Positions 1 to 5,601 of a DNA stretch of 8,109 bases are shown here, piece by piece. Numbering within the stretch: the first letter of the stretch is position 1; each line of letters begins with the position of its first letter. Source of the stretch: Planctomycetota bacterium (GTDB taxonomy: Bacteria; Planctomycetota; Planctomycetia; Pirellulales; S012-138); NCBI GenBank assembly GCA_026982835.1, contig JALSGI010000890.1:1-8109 (forward strand), given 5' to 3'. A program made the translations under genes and the position numbers. The notes beneath the pieces were generated by a model that did not search any database, had not been told where the DNA came from, and worked only from the letters and a program-made list of their open reading frames with translations.

Positions 1-1
1 G

Positions 2-874
2 GTTTCGGCCGCCGTGATGCTGGTGCTGATGCTCATTCCTGTGCTGCTGCATCTGTTGTTTCCCCGCATGGCGGCCATTGCCTATGCCACGGCCAAGGAA
101 GGGCTGGCCCAGCCGTTGTTCTGGGTTCTGCTGGGGGTGGGGAGTTTTTCCCTGCTGGTTTTCATCTGGCTCCCCTACCGCACCTTCGGCGAAGACATCA
201 AGATGCTCAAAGATCAGGCGATGGTGCTGATCATGCTGCTGAGCGTGCTGCTGGGAGTGTGGAACGCCGGCTTGACCCTCTCGGACGAAATCGAAGGCCG
301 CACCGCCGTGACCGTGCTGAGCAAGCCGATCGGGCGGCGGACGTTCATCCTGGGCAAGTTCACCGGGCTGCTGTTTCCGGTGCTGCTTCAGTTCCTGTTG
401 CTGGCGATGGTCTTCCTGGTGGTGGTGGCCTACAAGGTGCTGTTCGAGGCCGGAGAGACCGGAAAAATCGAGGCCACCTTGCCCACGATCCGCGGCGAGA
501 TGCTCAGCGTGTTGCCGGGGCTAGCGCTGCGGATGATCGAGTGCATCATCCTGATCTCCATCGCCGTGGCCCTCTCCACCCGCTTGCAGATGCTCTCCAC
601 GCTGGTGATTTGCTTTTTGATCTACGGGTTGGGCCACCTGGTTCCGCGGATCGTGCAGTCGCACATCGGCCAGTTCGAGATCGTGCAGTTCATGAGCCAG
701 TTGCTGGCGGCCGTGTTGCCGGTGCTGGAACACTTCGACGTGGAAGCGGCCATTACTTCCGAAACTCCGGTCCCCTGGAGTTACGTGGGCTGGGCGGCCC
801 TGTACGGGCTGGTGTACTGCTTGTTTGCCATGCTGGGAGCCTTTGCCGTGTTCGAGGACCGCGACCTGGCCTGA
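2..874 (+). CDS. ABC-2 type transporter permease, 5' partial
   Basis: The reading frame is open from the left edge of the window, so the gene is taken as truncated; in-frame GTG at 14 and ATG at 17 lie inside a hydrophobic stretch and have no visible ribosome binding site. Counting from the GTG at 14, 286 residues are visible with about seven hydrophobic segments (near residues 1-17, 36-54, 70-88, 116-142, 168-187, 194-210 and 258-280). Between the third and fourth lies the acidic-then-basic cytoplasmic stretch at residues 90-118 containing SDEIEGRTAVTVLSKPIGRR, which is typical of ABC-2 family permeases. By family knowledge such a protein forms the membrane channel of an ABC complex and needs a separate ATPase. 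None of the canonical kind is in this window, so a partner upstream is inferred. The substrate cannot be told. The next gene starts 142 bases downstream in the same direction. Confidence 0.8.
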   Translation, partial: VSAAVMLVLMLIPVLLHLLFPRMAAIAYATAKEGLAQPLFWVLLGVGSFSLLVFIWLPYRTFGEDIKMLKDQAMVLIMLLSVLLGVWNAGLTLSDEIEGRTAVTVLSKPIGRRTFILGKFTGLLFPVLLQFLLLAMVFLVVVAYKVLFEAGETGKIEATLPTIRGEMLSVLPGLALRMIECIILISIAVALSTRLQMLSTLVICFLIYGLGHLVPRIVQSHIGQFEIVQFMSQLLAAVLPVLEHFDVEAAITSETPVPWSYVGWAALYGLVYCLFAMLGAFAVFEDRDLA

Positions 875-1016
875 CGCCCCGGCTGCCCGCCCCCGGTACC
901 ACCAGGGCCTGAAAGCCAACCTTCCGGCCCAGCCCGGCCGGAGGAACGCAACAAGTCGCAGTGTTGCGGCCCCGGGCCTGTCCCCGGGAGTGAGCTTGCC
1001 AGCTTTGAGGTGGCCC
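875..1016 (+). other. Spacer between permease and ABC-like gene
   Basis: A 142-base GC-rich spacer with no credible gene. It contains two CCCGGG hexamers at 971-976 and 983-988 that could pair as a 6-bp stem around a 6-base loop. It resembles a decayed version of the palindromes in the later spacers but lacks their GCGAG flank. No clear promoter or terminator was recognised, so co-transcription with the permease is possible but not shown. Confidence 0.4.
1007..1010 (+). promoter_or_regulatory. Ribosome binding site setting the ABC-like start
   Basis: GAGG lies 6 bases before the ATG at 1017. The same frame is open further upstream, to about 825, but that stretch overlaps the end of the permease in another frame, has a low-complexity Pro/Arg/Ala composition and shows no binding site of this quality. 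The ATG at 1017 is therefore preferred. Confidence 0.6.
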
Positions 1017-2933
1017 ATGCCCTTGCAACCGTTTTTCCGGTTGTTGAACACCTACGGTCCCCGCGGGGCGGCTGCGTGGCTGCGCCTGGTGCTGGGATTT
1101 GCCGGGCTGGTGCTGCTGACGCTGGGGGTACTGGGGGCCAGTTGGGCCGTGAGCGTGTTTCTGCTGGCCCACGGGAACACGGTGCCCGGCTCTCTCGCCC
1201 CGGCCGCTGCCTACCGGCATCCGCTGGAGCCGCTGCTCCGTTCGCTTCCCTCGGGCAGCCTTCCGGCCGAGATGCTGGAGCACCTGCAGCAGAGTTGGCC
1301 TGCTGGGGCGCAGCTGGAACAAGCCTGGCTGGCCGTGCTGGGGGCCTGGGCCCTGGCCCTGGTGTTGTGGCTGCTTTGGTGGTGGGGGATGCAGCGGATG
1401 GCCTGGAGCCAGGCCCAACGCTTCGCCTCCCGACTGCGACAGCAAATCTACTTGCAGGCTTTCCAGTTGGGCGATCCGCTGCTGTTTGGAGCCGACGGGG
1501 GACGACGCCCCCTGGCCCGATTGTTCGATCAGGCCGTGGAAGCTTGCCGCCAGGGAGCGGCGTTGTGTTGGGGGGCCGGCCCGCAGCATGCCGTGTTGCT
1601 GCTGGTGTTTGTGGTCGTGGCCCTCTGGATTCACCCCTGGATCACCCTGGCCGTGCTGGCCCTGGCCGCGCTGTTGCTGGTTCTGGGCTCCGGTTTCCAG
1701 GATCGCTCCATGCAGCAACAGGCCCTGTTGCAGGATCGCATGCAGCGGCAGATGATCGCCCTGCTGGAAACCCTGGGATTGTCCCACCTGGTCAACACCC
1801 TGCTGCTGGACGAGACCCCGGGTACCCCCTTCGCCGAATCGCTGGAGCACCTGGACCGGTATCAGCGGTCGCTTCAGCGGATGCAGTTGGCTCGGCGGTT
1901 GCGGTTTCGCCTGGGGTTGCTGGCCGGGCTGACCTTGGCCCTGGCCCTGGTGGGCTTCAACGCGTTCGTCCAGCCCCGGGGGATCACTCTCCCGCAGGTG
2001 CTGCTGCTGGTGGGCGTGCTGGTGGCCGGATATGCCACGGTGCGGCGGCTGATGCGTTACCGCTCCACGCTCCACGACGCGGCCCGCGAAGCCCGGCAAA
2101 TCGCCGAGTTCCTGGATCAGGCCCCCGGCGTGGCCCAAGTGCCCCATGCCCAAGAAGTGCCCTCGCTGCAAGAGGCCATCCTCTTCGACGACGTGGTGCT
2201 GCAGGACGCCCTGGGCGGTCGGGTGCTGAACCGCCTGACCCTCTCCATCCCCCAGGGGGGCCTTACGGCCCTGGTGGGCAGCCAGCGCCGGGAACTGCTG
2301 GCCACCGGCAGCTTGTTGGCCCGACTCTGCGATCCCACGGCCGGGCGTGTGCTCTGGGACCAGCTGGACCTGGCCCACGCCTCGCTCGATTCGCTCCGCC
2401 GACGCTTGGGCGTGCTGCTACAGCAGGACTTGCTGTTTACCGGCACGGTGATGGAAAACATCCTCTGCGGCAATCCTCGCTTTGCCGAAGACGACGTCCG
2501 CCGCCTGGCCCGCAACCTGAACCTCGCCGCCTGGATCGATCGTCTCCCCCAGGGATGGGACACCGTGGTGGGGAAACTGGGCAACTGGGTCCACCCGATG
2601 GAAGCGCACTTTGTGGGCCTGCTGCGCATCCTGCTGCGGGAGCCGGAGGTGCTGTTCATCGAAGAGCCCTGGGAAGAAGCCGACCAGCCGCTGGAACAGC
2701 TGTGGGAAGAAACCCTGGAGCGCATCCAGCAGCAGCGGACCGTGATCGTGGTGGCCCATCGGCTTGCCACGCTTCGCCGGGCCGACCAGGTGTGCTTGTT
2801 CGACTCCGGCCGCGTGGTGGCCCGCGGCCCCCACGCCCAGCTGGTCCAGGCCAGCCACCTGTACCGGCACCTGCTTTACATCTGGTTCAACCAGTTCCGG
2901 GAAAAGGAGCCAGTGGCCGGTTCCACCACGTGA
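1017..2933 (+). CDS. ABC exporter-like protein with degenerate nucleotide-binding domain (pseudo-ATPase)
   Basis: 638 residues with the order of a type IV ABC half-transporter: a membrane domain (hydrophobic segments near 22-50, 103-124, 190-224 and 296-345, with a polar loop of about 50 residues after the first), then a nucleotide-binding domain from about 388. The domain aligns without gaps around its motifs, but key residues differ. The A-loop aromatic position is D397. Walker A reads GSQRRELLA (421-429), with Leu427 where the invariant Lys belongs. The LSGGQ signature is replaced by VHPME (525-529). Walker B has Glu549 for Asp and the D-loop reads EEAD. Kept are the Q-loop Gln470 within QQDLLFTGTVMENI, the GWDTVVG stretch, the catalytic-Glu position E550 and the H-loop His581 in VAHRLATL. 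There are no stops or frameshifts. The sequence argues against normal ATP binding and hydrolysis, and the role is unknown. Only two lysines occur in the whole protein. It could be the inactive half of a heterodimer or a non-transport derivative. Confidence 0.85.
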   Translation: MPLQPFFRLLNTYGPRGAAAWLRLVLGFAGLVLLTLGVLGASWAVSVFLLAHGNTVPGSLAPAAAYRHPLEPLLRSLPSGSLPAEMLEHLQQSWPAGAQLEQAWLAVLGAWALALVLWLLWWWGMQRMAWSQAQRFASRLRQQIYLQAFQLGDPLLFGADGGRRPLARLFDQAVEACRQGAALCWGAGPQHAVLLLVFVVVALWIHPWITLAVLALAALLLVLGSGFQDRSMQQQALLQDRMQRQMIALLETLGLSHLVNTLLLDETPGTPFAESLEHLDRYQRSLQRMQLARRLRFRLGLLAGLTLALALVGFNAFVQPRGITLPQVLLLVGVLVAGYATVRRLMRYRSTLHDAAREARQIAEFLDQAPGVAQVPHAQEVPSLQEAILFDDVVLQDALGGRVLNRLTLSIPQGGLTALVGSQRRELLATGSLLARLCDPTAGRVLWDQLDLAHASLDSLRRRLGVLLQQDLLFTGTVMENILCGNPRFAEDDVRRLARNLNLAAWIDRLPQGWDTVVGKLGNWVHPMEAHFVGLLRILLREPEVLFIEEPWEEADQPLEQLWEETLERIQQQRTVIVVAHRLATLRRADQVCLFDSGRVVARGPHAQLVQASHLYRHLLYIWFNQFREKEPVAGSTT

Positions 2934-2957
2934 GGGCAAGGATCGGCCTGCGGCAGC

Positions 2958-2998
2958 GGGGGCTTGGAGGCGTGGAGGCGTGGGGGCTTGGAGGCGTG
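2958..2998 (+). repeat. Tandem direct repeat, 24-base period
   Basis: The 17-mer GGGGGCTTGGAGGCGTG occurs at 2958-2974 and again at 2982-2998, with a further GAGGCGT between. Its core GGGCTTGGAGG recurs as the linker after a palindrome at 3091-3101 and 5364-5374, so it belongs to the same repeat complex. Confidence 0.7.
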
Positions 2999-3069
2999 AA
3001 GAGCCGCGCGCCGTCAGCCGGCGGTTGAACGGCGAGCCGCGCACCGTAAGCCCGCGGTTGGCCAGCGAG

Positions 3070-3089
3070 CCGCCGACTTCAGTCGGCGG
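3070..3089 (+). repeat. Perfect palindromic unit, TTCA loop
   Basis: CCGCCGAC-TTCA-GTCGGCGG: an 8-bp perfect stem, or 9 bp with a 2-base loop, preceded by GCGAG (3065-3069) and followed by AGGGCTTGGAGGAA. The stretch 3065-3103 is repeated exactly, over 39 bases, at 5338-5376. Confidence 0.85.
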
Positions 3090-3110
3090 AGGGCTTGGAG
3101 GAATATAGAG

Positions 3111-3130
3111 CCCCGCACGTCAGTGCGGGG
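3111..3130 (+). repeat. Perfect palindromic unit, GTCA loop
   Basis: CCCCGCAC-GTCA-GTGCGGGG: an 8-bp perfect stem with a 4-base loop, preceded by GAG and followed by AGA. It is identical to the unit at 5383-5402, although the linker before it differs (ATATA against ACG). Confidence 0.85.
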
Positions 3131-3162
3131 AGATCGGCTTGCGCCGACACGGTTCAAAACAA

Positions 3163-3182
3163 CCGCGAGCTCACGCATGCGG
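3163..3182 (-). repeat. Diverged palindromic unit, minus orientation
   Basis: Read on the minus strand, this is GCGAG followed by CCGCATGC-GTGA-GCTCGCGG and then TTG. Six of eight stem positions pair. The flank and loop style match the other units, so it is taken as a decayed member in reverse orientation. Confidence 0.5.
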
Positions 3183-3330
3183 CTCGCCGCCGGTACAAGA
3201 GTGCCTGTTCTTACATCGCAGCAGCAACACCGGCTCTCCCAGGGCCGGTTGCAAACGGGCCTTCTTTGCGACATCCTTGGGAACAAGCGCCATCCTGCCC
3301 GATGCTACGCCCCACGAATTTCCTGCCCAA

Positions 3331-3336
3331 GAAAGG
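3331..3336 (+). promoter_or_regulatory. Ribosome binding site of the dehydrogenase
   Basis: GAAAGG ends 6 bases before the ATG at 3343. The frame is open further upstream, to about 3139, but that extension would translate spacer sequence and precede the normal N-terminus of the family, so 3343 is the start chosen. Confidence 0.6.
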
Positions 3337-3342
3337 TCTCCT

Positions 3343-4344
3343 ATGCCCAAGGTGTTGTGCACGCCCACGCTGCTCTGGGACGGCAAGGCCGAGTGTTTGC
3401 AAATCCTGCGGGAAGCGGGCTTCGAGCCGCTGTTTCCCCACCCCCAGGACAACCTCCACGACCCCCACTGCTTGCGCCGCTACGTGGAGCAGGTGGAAGC
3501 CATCCTGGCCAGCGTGGAACCGTACACCACCGAGGTGATGGAGGGCACCCCGTTGCGGGTGATCGCCCGCATGGGCGTGGGCTACGACGCCATCGACGTG
3601 GAAGCCGCCACCCGGTTGGGCGTGGCCGTCACGATCACCCCCGGCACCAACGAGCACTCCGTGGCCGAGCACACGCTGATGCTCATCTTGGGCGTGTATC
3701 GGGGCCTGCCTTGGCGATACAAGCAGGTGCAGACGGGCCGCTGGACCAAAACCCCCTGGCCCCGCTTCGCCGGCAAGACGGTGGGCTTGGTGGGCCTGGG
3801 GCGGATCGGCCGGGCCGTGGTCCCCCGCTGCCAGGCCCTGGGGGCAAAGGTGATCGCCTACGACCCCTACGCCGATCCTCAGTGGGCCGCCCGGCACCAG
3901 GTCCAGCTCTGTTCCACCTTGGAAGAGCTGCTTCGCACCGCCGACGTGGTGAGCCTCCACTGCCCGGCCACCGCCGACACCAGGCACCTGATCAACCGCC
4001 AGACTCTGGCCCTGATGAAGCCCGGGTCGGTGCTCATCAACACCGCCCGCGGGTCGCTGGTGGATGAAGCCGCGCTGGTGGAAGCCCTGCGCAGCGGCCA
4101 CTTGCTGGGAGCCGGGCTGGATGTGTTCGAGCAAGAGCCCCTGCCCACCGACTCCCCCCTGCTGGAGCTGGACAACGCCTTGCTGCTGCCGCACATGGCC
4201 GGGCTGGATCACGAGAGCGTGCGGGCCATGGGCAACCTGGCCGCTCGCTGCGTGGTGGACCTGCACCAGGGCCGCTGGCCCGAAGGCTGTGTGGTCAACG
4301 AGCAACTGCGGCAGGGCTGGTCCTGGCAGCGGGCCGCCACCTGA
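3343..4344 (+). CDS. NAD-dependent D-2-hydroxyacid dehydrogenase (phosphoglycerate dehydrogenase-like)
   Basis: 333 residues, cytoplasmic, with the two-lobed fold of the D-isomer-specific 2-hydroxyacid dehydrogenases, which interconvert a D-2-hydroxyacid and a 2-ketoacid with NAD(P). The nucleotide-binding loop is GLVGLGRIG (148-156, glycines 151, 153 and 156), followed by an acidic residue in AYDPYAD, which usually favours NAD. The catalytic trio is visible: Arg236 in NTARGSLVDE, Glu265 in DVFEQEP and His284 in LLPHMAG. The substrate-loop motif RMGVGYDAID is also present. The protein ends soon after the fold and has no C-terminal ACT domain, unlike long SerA enzymes, so phosphoglycerate dehydrogenase activity is only one option beside glyoxylate/hydroxypyruvate or sugar-acid reduction. 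It is preceded by the repeat-filled spacer and followed, 124 bases on, by a DUF1080 gene in the same direction. Confidence 0.92.
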   Translation: MPKVLCTPTLLWDGKAECLQILREAGFEPLFPHPQDNLHDPHCLRRYVEQVEAILASVEPYTTEVMEGTPLRVIARMGVGYDAIDVEAATRLGVAVTITPGTNEHSVAEHTLMLILGVYRGLPWRYKQVQTGRWTKTPWPRFAGKTVGLVGLGRIGRAVVPRCQALGAKVIAYDPYADPQWAARHQVQLCSTLEELLRTADVVSLHCPATADTRHLINRQTLALMKPGSVLINTARGSLVDEAALVEALRSGHLLGAGLDVFEQEPLPTDSPLLELDNALLLPHMAGLDHESVRAMGNLAARCVVDLHQGRWPEGCVVNEQLRQGWSWQRAAT

Positions 4345-4455
4345 GTGGGTTTTCTGCTGGTATCCCCACCCGGAGCAAATTAACTTGGCAGAGAAGTTCC
4401 CACTGGTTTAGCTTTTCTGGCTCATGTGGCAGCGTGATCCATAAGATTCCTGCAC

Positions 4456-4460
4456 GGAGA
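4456..4460 (+). promoter_or_regulatory. Ribosome binding site of the DUF1080 gene
   Basis: GGAGA ends 8 bases before the ATG at 4469. The downstream codons encode a textbook signal peptide, which supports this start. Confidence 0.5.
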
Positions 4461-4468
4461 CTCCCAAG

Positions 4469-5101
4469 ATGAAACGCCTGCTTGTTGCCGCTACGGTTGC
4501 CGCCTGGCTGCTGAGTGCCACCGGGGCACTTGTGGCCCAGGAAGAGGAAAAAGGATTTCGACCTTTGTTTGACGGCAAGACGCTCGACGGGTTTGTGGGC
4601 GACCCGCAGCTCTGGCGGGTGGAAGACGGCCAGATCGTCGGCTCCACCGAGGGCAAGAAGCTCAAACACAATTCGTTTCTGGCCACGCGGAAGAAGTTCC
4701 GCAACTTCATTCTCAAGGTGAAGTTCAAGCTCCGCAATCACAACTCCGGCATCCAGTTCCGCAGCCAGTTGCTCAAAGACTTCATCGTCCGCGGCTACCA
4801 GGCCGACATTGCCGAAAACCGCTACTTGGGCATCCTCTACGAAGAACGCGGCCGGGGCATCCTGGCCGACGTCAACCCCCAGCAGGTGCGCAAGCACTAC
4901 AAGCCGGGCCAGTGGAACGAGTACACCATCGTGGCCGACGGGCCGCACATCAAGCTGCTGATCAACGGTCACCTCACCGTGGACTACTACGAAAAGGACC
5001 CCAAGCGCGGGGCCAAAGAGGGCATCATCGCCTTCCAGCTCCACACTGGCCCGCCGATGGAAATCCGCTTCAAGGACATCCGCATCAAGGAGCTACCGTA
5101 G
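4469..5101 (+). CDS. Secreted DUF1080 (3-keto-disaccharide hydrolase domain) protein
   Basis: 210 residues. Residues 1-23 form a signal peptide (MKRLL, a hydrophobic core, then ALVA before QEEE), so export is predicted. The remainder is one DUF1080 domain, a concanavalin-like beta-sandwich: LFDGKTLDGF (34-42), WRVEDGQIVGS (49-59), the paired motif NHNSGIQFRS (90-99), GYQADI (109-114), WNEYTI...ING (149-167) and the C-terminal strand block GIIAFQLHTGPPMEIRF (185-201). Family knowledge links this domain to hydrolysis of 3-keto-glycosides and to glycan-binding proteins; the family is strongly expanded in planctomycetes. The length fits a single-domain member. No partner glycoside 3-oxidoreductase is in the window. 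The substrate is unknown. It lies 124 bases after the dehydrogenase, and its 3' end faces ApbE across the palindrome-rich spacer. Confidence 0.9.
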   Translation: MKRLLVAATVAAWLLSATGALVAQEEEKGFRPLFDGKTLDGFVGDPQLWRVEDGQIVGSTEGKKLKHNSFLATRKKFRNFILKVKFKLRNHNSGIQFRSQLLKDFIVRGYQADIAENRYLGILYEERGRGILADVNPQQVRKHYKPGQWNEYTIVADGPHIKLLINGHLTVDYYEKDPKRGAKEGIIAFQLHTGPPMEIRFKDIRIKELP

Positions 5102-5132
5102 GAAGGTCTGAGGAACGTGGATAGCGAGCGAG

Positions 5133-5152
5133 CCCGCGGCTTCAGCTGCGGG
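5133..5152 (+). repeat. Palindromic unit, TTCA loop
   Basis: CCCGCGGC-TTCA-GCTGCGGG, an 8-bp stem with one G-T pair, preceded by GCGAGCGAG and followed by GAGA. It opens the first composite module, which runs to about 5213. Confidence 0.75.
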
Positions 5153-5190
5153 GAGAAGCGGCTTGCGGCTTGCGCCGTACGCTGTTGCGC

Positions 5191-5206
5191 CGGTGCTTCC
5201 GCACCG
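5191..5206 (+). repeat. Short hairpin, TTCC loop
   Basis: CGGTGC-TTCC-GCACCG, a 6-bp perfect stem, preceded by TTGCGC and followed by ATGCAAGAA. It has a sister at 5445-5460 with the same loop and a stem differing by one compensated pair. Confidence 0.7.
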
Positions 5207-5223
5207 ATGCAAGAATAAGTGCC

Positions 5224-5279
5224 TATCCGAAAAATCCAATGACGTTCCGCAATCGTGAGGCTGGAGTATTTTTCGGATA
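5224..5279. mobile_element. 56-base inverted-repeat element, possible MITE
   Basis: TATCCGAAAAAT at 5224-5235 is the exact reverse complement of ATTTTTCGGATA at 5268-5279, with 32 bases between. The outer ends are TA, which would fit a TA target duplication around 10-base terminal repeats, as left by IS630/mariner-type transposition. The element is AT-richer than its surroundings and sits within the palindrome complex. It encodes no protein. A structured RNA or a protein-binding site is an alternative. Confidence 0.4.
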
Positions 5280-5309
5280 AACTCTAAGCGTTAATCTCGA
5301 AACGGCGAG

Positions 5310-5330
5310 CCGCGCGCCGTCAGCCGGCGG
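5310..5330 (+). repeat. Imperfect palindromic unit, copy of 3004-3024
   Basis: A 21-base unit with a GTCA loop and TTG after it. The stretch 5307-5333 is identical over 27 bases to 3001-3027. The left arm carries one extra base relative to the 8-4-8 pattern, so the stem is imperfect in both copies. Confidence 0.7.
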
Positions 5331-5342
5331 TTGGGCGGCGAG

Positions 5343-5362
5343 CCGCCGACTTCAGTCGGCGG
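5343..5362 (+). repeat. Perfect palindromic unit, TTCA loop
   Basis: Identical core to 3070-3089 (CCGCCGAC-TTCA-GTCGGCGG), with the same GCGAG before and the same AGGGCTTGGAGGAA after. Confidence 0.85.
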
Positions 5363-5382
5363 AGGGCTTGGAGGAAACGGAG

Positions 5383-5402
5383 CCCCGCACGTCAGTGCGG
5401 GG
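5383..5402 (+). repeat. Perfect palindromic unit, GTCA loop
   Basis: Identical core to 3111-3130 (CCCCGCAC-GTCA-GTGCGGGG). It opens the second composite module, which continues through CGGCTTGCGCCG copies to the TTCC hairpin ending at 5460. Confidence 0.85.
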
Positions 5403-5444
5403 AGAAACTGAATCGGCTTGCGCCGTGCGGCTTGCGCCGTGCGC

Positions 5445-5460
5445 CGGAGCTTCCGCTCCG
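5445..5460 (+). repeat. Short hairpin, TTCC loop
   Basis: CGGAGC-TTCC-GCTCCG, a 6-bp perfect stem, preceded by GTGCGC and followed by ATACCAGAA. It is the counterpart of 5191-5206. Confidence 0.7.
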
Positions 5461-5496
5461 ATACCAGAAAAAACGTCAATTCTTGCAACCGGCGAG

Positions 5497-5516
5497 CCGC
5501 CGGCGTAAGCCGGCGG
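5497..5516 (+). repeat. Perfect palindromic unit, GTAA loop
   Basis: CCGCCGGC-GTAA-GCCGGCGG, an 8-bp perfect stem, preceded by GCGAG and followed by TTGAAC. The TTG flank goes with the GTAA or GTCA loop here and at 3037-3057, 3004-3024 and 5310-5330. Confidence 0.85.
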
Positions 5517-5528
5517 TTGAACAGCGAG

Positions 5529-5548
5529 CTGCCAGCTTCAGCTGGCGG
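5529..5548 (+). repeat. Palindromic unit, TTCA loop
   Basis: CTGCCAGC-TTCA-GCTGGCGG, an 8-bp stem with one T-G pair, preceded by GCGAG and followed by AGAAGG. Confidence 0.8.
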
Positions 5549-5581
5549 AGAAGGTCAACACACAGGTGTTTATTCGGCTCT

Positions 5582-5601
5582 CCCCGGGCTAAAGCCCGGG
5601 G
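5582..5601 (-). repeat. Perfect palindromic unit, minus orientation
   Basis: On the minus strand this reads GCGAG, then CCCCGGGC-TTTA-GCCCGGGG, then AGAG: the same unit design in reverse. It lies 63 bases beyond the stop codon of the ApbE gene and could form a hairpin in its transcript, but no T run follows. Confidence 0.8.

Larger units (their letters stand above)
2934..3342. repeat. Intergenic spacer with palindrome cluster A
   Basis: A 409-base spacer without a credible gene. It starts with a short direct repeat (2958-2998), followed by palindromic units at 3004-3024, 3037-3057, 3070-3089 and 3111-3130, and a minus-oriented variant at 3163-3182. CGGCTTGCGCCG stands at 3135-3146. Most units are preceded by GAG or GCGAG and have a 4-base loop (TTCA, GTCA or GTAA). 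The last 160 bases (3183-3342) hold no recognised signal apart from the ribosome binding site of the dehydrogenase. The pattern resembles REP-type elements in general style; no associated transposase gene is visible. Confidence 0.8.

Noticed and set aside
971..988. CCCGGG pair as another member of the palindrome family
   Set aside because: It has a 6-base stem and loop without the GCGAG flank or the usual loop tetranucleotide; it may be coincidental in GC-rich DNA.
825..1016. N-terminal extension of the ABC-like protein
   Set aside because: It would overlap the permease end in another frame, has no family-like sequence, and a better start with GAGG at proper spacing exists at 1017.
753..2378. 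Long open frame on the minus strand opposite the ABC-like gene
   Set aside because: Its product is dominated by Gln, Gly, His and Pro, with no recognisable fold. It is the expected antisense shadow of a GC-rich gene whose plus-strand product has clear domains.
3139..3342. N-terminal extension of the dehydrogenase
   Set aside because: It would translate repeat-rich spacer sequence, and the family N-terminus matches the ATG at 3343.
3211..4305. Long open frame on the minus strand opposite the dehydrogenase
   Set aside because: Low-complexity His/Gly/Gln composition and full overlap with a well-supported enzyme gene.
3343..4344. Naming the dehydrogenase serA
   Set aside because: The catalytic residues fit the superfamily, but the ACT or other regulatory domains are missing and many related enzymes of this length use other 2-hydroxyacids.
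4345..4369. Terminator after the dehydrogenase (GTGGG and CCCAC)
   Set aside because: The stem is only 5 bp with a 15-base loop and no T run follows.
4385..4412. Promoter before the DUF1080 gene (TTGGCA and TTTAGC, 16 bases apart)
   Set aside because: The -35 is close to consensus but the -10 matches only half of its positions, so it is no better than chance in this spacer.
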